The position numbers and the translations under genes are program-made. The notes beneath the pieces are model-generated. The model made no database searches and was not told the origin of the DNA. It was given only the letters and a program-made list of their open reading frames with translations. A DNA stretch of 64,000 nt from Woronichinia naegeliana WA131 (GTDB taxonomy: Bacteria > Cyanobacteriota > Cyanobacteriia > Cyanobacteriales > Microcystaceae): contig CP073041.1 in the NCBI GenBank assembly GCA_025370055.1, positions 992,001 to 1,056,000 of the forward strand. Reading direction: 5' to 3'. Shown here one piece after another: positions 59,364 through 64,000 of this stretch (positions are counted from its first letter, which is position 1; each line of letters opens with the position of its first letter).

Positions 59364-59490
59364 CAGGGCGAACGCATCTTATTTTTGAAAGGTAGGCTGG
59401 ATAAGGGTTTCCGAGATCATGATTGATTTTTTATGAAACGCTGAAAGTCTTATCAGATAAGGAGTCTAGAATTTAGATGCGTTTGCCCTG
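59364..59490. repeat. M127 MITE, copy 3
   Basis: 127 bp in reverse orientation to the other two: CAGGGCGAACGCATCTTA at the left and AGATGCGTTTGCCCTG at the right. No matching 10-bp duplication; the site has decayed or recombined. Confidence 0.88.
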
Positions 59491-59681
59491 TCAATATCCT
59501 CACATAGATTACCTTGATTGCCCTTTCAGGGCTAAAATATAATCTCCTCCTCGTCCTACCTATCTGCTGGGTAATCTTTGTCTGAGTTCCTATGGCATCA
59601 ATCGTTACGATACAGCCTTTGACCTCTAACATTTTTAGTAATTTAGGAATCGCTGTGATTTCATTCGACTTACTCTCCACC

Positions 59682-61071
59682 GGGTGTGACCTTTAGTTGA
59701 TGAAGGAAAAGAAAAGTGTTAACATGGGATGAAAAGTGACAAAGAGGAAACAATGATGACAGCAAAACTAATTAATGTAGAGGGTTCAAAGATAAAAATA
59801 GAACTAACATTAGAACTCAGTCGTTCAATGTTGGATACAGAAATAAATATTCAAAAAGGCTTAAACGAAGTAGGTTGCATCGCCAGCAAAGAAGCCTTGA
59901 AATATTTAGATACAGATGGTTCACCCTTAAAAATCGGTGAAGAAATCTGGAAGAGTAAGGGAGAGCAACCGAAAGAATATCAAACACCTTATGGTGAGGT
60001 TATAGTGAATCGTCATGTATATCAGCGTTCACCTTTGAGGAAAAACGTATTGCCCCTTAGAAAGAGAAGCAAGGATAATCATAACATCAACGCCATTATT
60101 GGCAAAACAGGTATCCTCAAAAATGTCAGGGATGGCAGGCAAAGAGGTGAAAAATGATTTATTAGAAAATCATGGTAGAAAAGTAGCGCTATCCTATATC
60201 CAAAGATTGAGTGAAGCAGTAGGAAGTGTGGTACAGGCAAAAGAAGAAGCGTGGAGTTATGCCCCGCCCAAGGAGGATAGCCAAATTGCAACAGTGGGAA
60301 TAGGATTAGATGGAACCTGTATGCTGATGTGTGAGGATGGCTACCGTGAAGCAATGGTGGGAACCGTTTCCCTATACGATAGTGAAGGCGAACGTCAACC
60401 TACAATCTATCTAGGTGCGGCACCAGAGTATGGAAAAAAGAGTTTTCTAGAAAGATTAGAAAGAGAAATTGAGCGAGCGAAAAACCGTTATCCAGAGGCA
60501 ACATTGGTCGGGATAGCAGACGGGGCAGAATCAAATTGGAAGTTTTTAGAAAAGCAAACGGAAGAACAGATATTAGATTTCTATCATGCCTCTGGTTACT
60601 TAGGTGCCTTGGCAGAAGCGTTGCATCCGAATACCGTGTCAAAACAAAAAGAATGGTTGACTGAAAATTGTCGAGAACTCAAGCATGAAAAAGGAAAAGC
60701 AGGAGAACTGCTAAATCTGATGAAAGAAGTCAAAGAAGAAAAAAGTCATTCTAAGAATCTTACCGAGAAACTACAAGCGGCGATTACTTATTACGAGAAT
60801 CATCAGCATCAAATGGATTATGCTGAATACATAGAGAAAAAGTATCCGATTGGTTCAGGTGTTACGGAAGCAGCTTGTAAGACGTTGGTCAAACAACGAT
60901 TATGTTGTTCAGGGATGCGATGGAAGGAAAAAGGAGCAGGAATTATTTTGAGCCTACGAGCTTTGGTATTGACCAAGGAACGATGGAGTCAATTTTGGGC
61001 AAAACTTGATCAATATGGGTTCCCTGTAGAACCCTGATTACAACAGCTTTTATCAACTAAAGGTCGCACCC
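59682..61071 (+). mobile_element. ISKra4-family element, copy 2 (1390 bp)
   Basis: Flanked by the 9-bp duplication CTCTCCACC (59673-59681, 61072-61080). The left end GGGTGTGACCTTTAGTTGAT and right end are inverted repeats. Almost identical to copy 1 at 17988-19377. Confidence 0.93.
59729..61037 (+). CDS. ISKra4-family transposase in two overlapping frames, copy 2
   Basis: Frames 59729-60157 and 60099-61037 encode the same two proteins as copy 1, with the DDE motifs in the second. The one-base frame change lies near 60032-60042, at the same place as in copy 1. Two independently inserted copies with the same shift argue that the shift is tolerated in a mobile copy. Confidence 0.82.
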
Positions 61072-61267
61072 CTCTCCACCTTGCACTGTCCTAGCACTAA
61101 ACGATTCGCTGTTGCCCATGCGCTCACCATCTGAATCGCCCCCTTGCCGTTGGCATTATCATCGGACTGGCGAAGGGTTTTACCGTCAATCGCTATCACT
61201 TCTCCGCTCCTTACCTGCGCTATACTTCTTACTCAATTCAGAAAGCACTCTTGAAATTGTTCTTGCT

Positions 61268-61354
61268 GTAAAATTTTCGTTGATTACATCTGACGCGAGC
61301 TCGAAAGCCCTATCGTACCGTTTCACAGGATAATCTATCAACGAATTATTTACA
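61268..61354. repeat. 88-bp-type inverted-repeat element, copy 2
   Basis: TGTAAAATTTTCGTTGAT and ATCAACGAATTATTTACA, 87 bp overall; see 45883-45970. It lies at the edge of the degenerate ISAs1-like relic. Confidence 0.65.
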
Positions 61355-61474
61355 GGTAGAAAGCTTTTGTCAATGCGTAACTCCTACATAGGGCTTGCTG
61401 AATAAGTATAGAACCCTTGCCAGACAATGCTTTCAAGCATTTTAAAAACGATCAGGTGCAAGGTTATGGCCTTT

Positions 61475-63076
61475 CTGACTTTTCCCGTTAAGTCCAAAAT
61501 CCAGCAATGCAAACTTCTAGAGGCTTTATCTGGCAAGGGTTTGAGTAATGATTCTCTTGACAGGAAAAAAATATTCTGAAGCCATCATCCCGCTTATCGT
61601 TCAAATTTCAAAAACAAAGGATGAAGGGAGTATGAGACTGTAAAATGGAGAAAATCTTAAAGGGCAGGTCAAAAAATGTTGGAATGGTGGACAAAAAACT
61701 TTGCCAGTTGTGAATTGGGAGACGAGAGGCTAAACAATCGTGCCTTCTCGATTGGGAAAAAGTTAAGTGAGGGGTTTGGAAAAGCCTTATCAGAAGTGTT
61801 TAAGGGAGGAAACGAGTTAAAGAGGGCCTATGAATTTTTGGGAATCCGAAAACAGACTTTGTCAAGATAATAGAGCCGCACTGTGAAATGACAACTGCCG
61901 CCGTAGAAGAATATAAGATAATGCTATCAGTCGGAGATACGACCTTCTTAGATTATCGCAATATCAAGGAAAAAAGGGAAGGGTATGGGCCGACTGGAAA
62001 AGGAGGGAATGGATTAATACTGCATAGTGCTTTAGCAATTGAGCCAGAAAAAGGACAAGTATTAGGTTTATTATGGCAAAAACTGTGGAATAGGGAGGTA
62101 AAAGAAAAGCCCCCAACAGATGAAACGGCGAAGCAGAAAAAAGAAAGACAGAAAGAACAAAGAAAAGCAGCTCGTCAAAGACCATTTGAGGAAAAAGAAT
62201 CCTACAAATGGGTAGAGGCTCTAAACACCTGTGAGAAACAGGTAGAAAGTTCAACGAGGGTAATTCATGTATTTGACAGAGAAGGAGATGTTTCAGAAGT
62301 CTTTGACTCAGTGCGTCAACTCAAGCATACAGGAGTGCTGGTCAGAGCGTCTCATAATCGTAGTTTAGACAAAAATAGTGAACGACTTTGGCAACATTTG
62401 GAATCAGAACCGATTCGTTTTCATCAAGAAATCGAGATTCCGAGTACAGGAAAAAGAAAAGCACGGAAGGTTAAGCTTGCCGTCCGATTTTGCTCAGTTA
62501 ATCTACGAACTCCCTATCGTTTTGATAATCGTGACCCGTTGAATGTCTATGCTGTTTATGCGACAGAAATCGATTGTCCCGAAGGCGAAACTCCTTTATC
62601 TTGGATGCTTCTGACTACAGAAGTTGTTGAGACTATTGAGATGGCTGTCACTATTCTTCGTTGGTACACCTACCGATGGCGGGTTGAAGAATTTCATAAA
62701 GTCCTTAAGTCTGGTTGTCAGAGTGAGCGTTATCGACTTGCCTCTGATGGAATGAAAACTCTTTTGGGTTTTTTAAGTGTCATTGCTGTTGAACTTTTAC
62801 ACGTTACTTATCTTCATCGTACCCAGCCCGATGCTCTCGCGATTGAAATTCTTAATCCTCTTCAACTTCAGGTGTTAAAAGCAGCCGCCTCTCAAAAACT
62901 TCCCCCTATTTTGACTGTTGCTTGGGCTGTCGAGTCTGTTGCTTTTCTTGGTGGTTATCTTGAACATCGTCGTAAAACTCCTCTCGGTATCCAAGTCCTT
63001 TGGCGCGGTTGGTTGAAGTTGCATGACCTTTGCCAAGGCTGGCAGCTTGCAATCCGCACTTAACGGGAAAAGTCAG
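61475..63076 (+). mobile_element. Tn5/IS50-like IS4-family element, copy 2 (1602 bp)
   Basis: Ends CTGACTTTTCCCGTTAAGT / ACTTAACGGGAAAAGTCAG and a 9-bp duplication ATGGCCTTT (61466-61474, 63077-63085). Confidence 0.95.
61676..63063 (+). pseudogene. Tn5-like transposase in two frames, copy 2
   Basis: Frames 61676-61870 and 61888-63063. The first carries the N-terminal DNA-binding part, the second the RNase H-like core: SVGDTTFLDYR (Asp), HVFDREGDV (Asp) and YRWRVEEFHKVLKSG (Glu with YREK spacing). The second frame is open upstream as GNPKTDFVKIIEPHCEM, so one extra T near 61839 would fuse them. The same shift is present in copy 1. Confidence 0.83.
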
Positions 63077-63246
63077 ATGGCCTTTGGAGACTCAAAGCCC
63101 ATGCACGTCGTTGAAAAACTGGGGGTTGAAATTGGAAACAACTCTCTGAAGTCACCATTTTTCGCGTCCTGTGGCATCTAGGTTCGTTTTGTGGACTTTT
63201 TCAGCAGACCCTACATAATTGACAATCCGATGTTTATGTTTGTTTA

Positions 63247-63417
63247 CTGGACAGTGCGAAGTTCTAGGAAAATCAACGAGTTTACTAGGGTTTCAGCCCC
63301 CAACGCCCTTCTACCCTCTTCCAGACTCACAATCGCTGAAACCCTTTCAATGCAAGGCTTTTAGGCATTTTATCAAAATGTCTGACAGAGAACTTCGCAC
63401 TCTCCAGATCTATAAAA
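63247..63417. repeat. 171-bp inverted-repeat element (MITE-like)
   Basis: CTGGACAGTGCGAAGTTCT at the left and AGAACTTCGCACTCTCCAG at the right. The tips resemble those of the 1595-bp IS at 3031-4625. No target duplication seen. Confidence 0.7.
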
Positions 63418-63582
63418 AGAAGTATAAATTGGGTATTCCCTCAGAACGCGATCGCAACTAACAGAATATGATCAAAATCGTTAACAAAAAGCACCTCCAT
63501 TAAGAGAGTGCATTGATTGTAGGTTTAAGAGTGTTTTGGGGTATAAATTTTGGGGTAAAAGTTCTGGGCGCACGCAATCATT

Positions 63583-63614
63583 GGTGTCAACTTAAGCCAA
63601 AACCCTTATTAAAT
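63583..63614. repeat. Orphan left end of the 1449-bp IS4 element
   Basis: CATTGGTGTCAACTTAAGCC equals the left end at 356. It runs directly into the TSD of an M212 copy. The sequence between 63418 and 63582 holds no gene I can support. Confidence 0.65.
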
Positions 63615-63826
63615 AGGGCTTGCTGAATAAGTATAGAACCCTTGCCAGACAATGCTTTCAAGCATTTTAAAAACGATCAGATGCAAGGTTATGGCCTTTG
63701 GAGGCTCAAAGCCCATGCACGTCGTTGGAAAACTGGGGGTTGAAATTGGAAACAACTCTCTGAAGTCACCATTTTTCGCCTCCTGTGGCATCTAGGTTCG
63801 TTTTGTGGACTTTTTCAGCAGACCCG
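63615..63826. repeat. M212 MITE, copy 4
   Basis: 212 bp with left end AGGGCTTGCTGAATAAG and right end CTTTTTCAGCAGACCCG, flanked by AAAT (63611-63614, 63827-63830). Confidence 0.88.
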
Positions 63827-63836
63827 AAATAAGGAT

Positions 63837-63881
63837 AGGATTGTGGGATAAGCTAGGTAAGGATTGTGGGATAAGCTAGGT
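63837..63881. repeat. Two tandem 23-bp units
   Basis: AGGATTGTGGGATAAGCTAG plus GTA occurs twice in tandem (63837, 63860). The remaining bases to the window end show no gene. Confidence 0.8.
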
Positions 63882-64000
63882 GGTGCTAATAAATTATCAA
63901 TCAACGATTAATCAAAGGTTATGGCTCCGAGTACTTACAAATAAGGCTCAATAAGATGTCCTAAAGTAGTTTCAAAGCCTTAATCAGAAAGAGTTACCAT

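Larger units (their letters stand above)
58711..61330 (-). pseudogene. Degenerate ISAs1/H-repeat transposase, split
   Basis: Minus-strand pieces in order: 61330-61081 (IAIDGKTLRQSDDNANGKGA...SAWATANRLVLGQ), 59672-59500 ([20 protein letters not shown] and [12 protein letters not shown]) and about 58930-58720 (AFNEDACRIRKDFAPENLAV). Together they follow the ISAs1 order. It contains an ISKra4 element (59682-61071, duplication CTCTCCACC) and an M127 MITE (59364-59490). More diverged than the two 1509-bp copies. Confidence 0.78.
61390..63212. repeat. M212 MITE, copy 3, split by a Tn5-like IS
   Basis: Left part 61390-61474 and right part 63086-63212 total 212 bp. It is flanked by ACAT (61386-61389, 63213-63216). 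The Tn5-like element at 61475-63076 is inserted in it. Confidence 0.92.

Noticed and set aside
59364-59490. 10-bp target duplication of M127 copy 3
   Set aside because: Flanks ATATACGTAG and TCAATATCCT do not match; not claimed.
63219-63461. Open frame of 80 residues ending SERDRN
   Set aside because: It lies across a MITE-like inverted repeat; no start signal or family seen.

Overview
The window is chromosomal DNA of a planktonic, gas-vacuolate cyanobacterium. Evidence: photosystem II genes psbEFLJ with rubredoxin and ycf48, the nitrogen regulator NtcA, a CIRCE/K-box groESL operon, a gas-vesicle (gvp) cluster, and frequent HIP1 octamers (GCGATCGC) in the housekeeping parts. The combination of gvp genes with very heavy insertion-sequence (IS) load suggests a colonial bloom former of the Microcystis / Woronichinia / Snowella type. 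The species cannot be fixed from this sequence alone.

Layout. 1-9.2 kb is almost purely nested mobile elements (IS1-like, IS4-like, ISAs1-like, IS5-like, IS66 remnants and MITEs) ending in a truncated coiled-coil gene. 9.3-11.6 kb is groES-groEL with its regulatory sites and terminator. 11.7-28.8 kb is a second IS pile (IS630, IS66, Tn5-like, TnpB, IS3, ISKra4, ISAs1, IS5-like, IS1). It strands two host genes: a putative HEPN protein and a small heat-shock protein. 28.9-45.7 kb is mostly core genome: GDP-fucose and polysaccharide genes, ssb, a DUF3084 gene, ntcA, dxs, a radical SAM protein, a GH57 enzyme, a DUF2499 gene, rubredoxin-ycf48-psbEFLJ. 45.7-46.6 kb is mobile-element debris. 46.6-58.3 kb is the gas-vesicle locus, read leftwards: gvpA, gvpA, gvpC, gvpN, gvpJ, a decayed gvpJ-derived tandem tract, gvpK, gvpF, gvpG, then gvpV (opposite strand), a GvpF/L-family gene, a tandem ArsA/Get3-like ATPase and a double AAA+ (CDC48-like) ATPase. 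58.5-64 kb is again nested IS and MITE sequence.

The IS stacks can be taken apart exactly because target-site duplications (TSDs) survive. Removing all nested insertions from the two ISAs1-like copies leaves 1509 bp each. Two IS5-like copies, one inserted inside the other, are both 1689 bp. Four copies of one MITE are all 212 bp and three copies of another are all 127 bp. This arithmetic confirms the boundaries and gives relative insertion ages.

Most notable biology: (i) the gas-vesicle locus ends with two extra ATPases whose architecture suggests chaperoning of GvpA-type hydrophobic subunits; (ii) a stranded HEPN (Swt1-like) protein; (iii) MITE families whose ends match resident ISs, one of which travelled inside an ISAs1 copy; (iv) tandem decay of the gvpJ 3' end. 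I found no CRISPR array, tRNA or rRNA.
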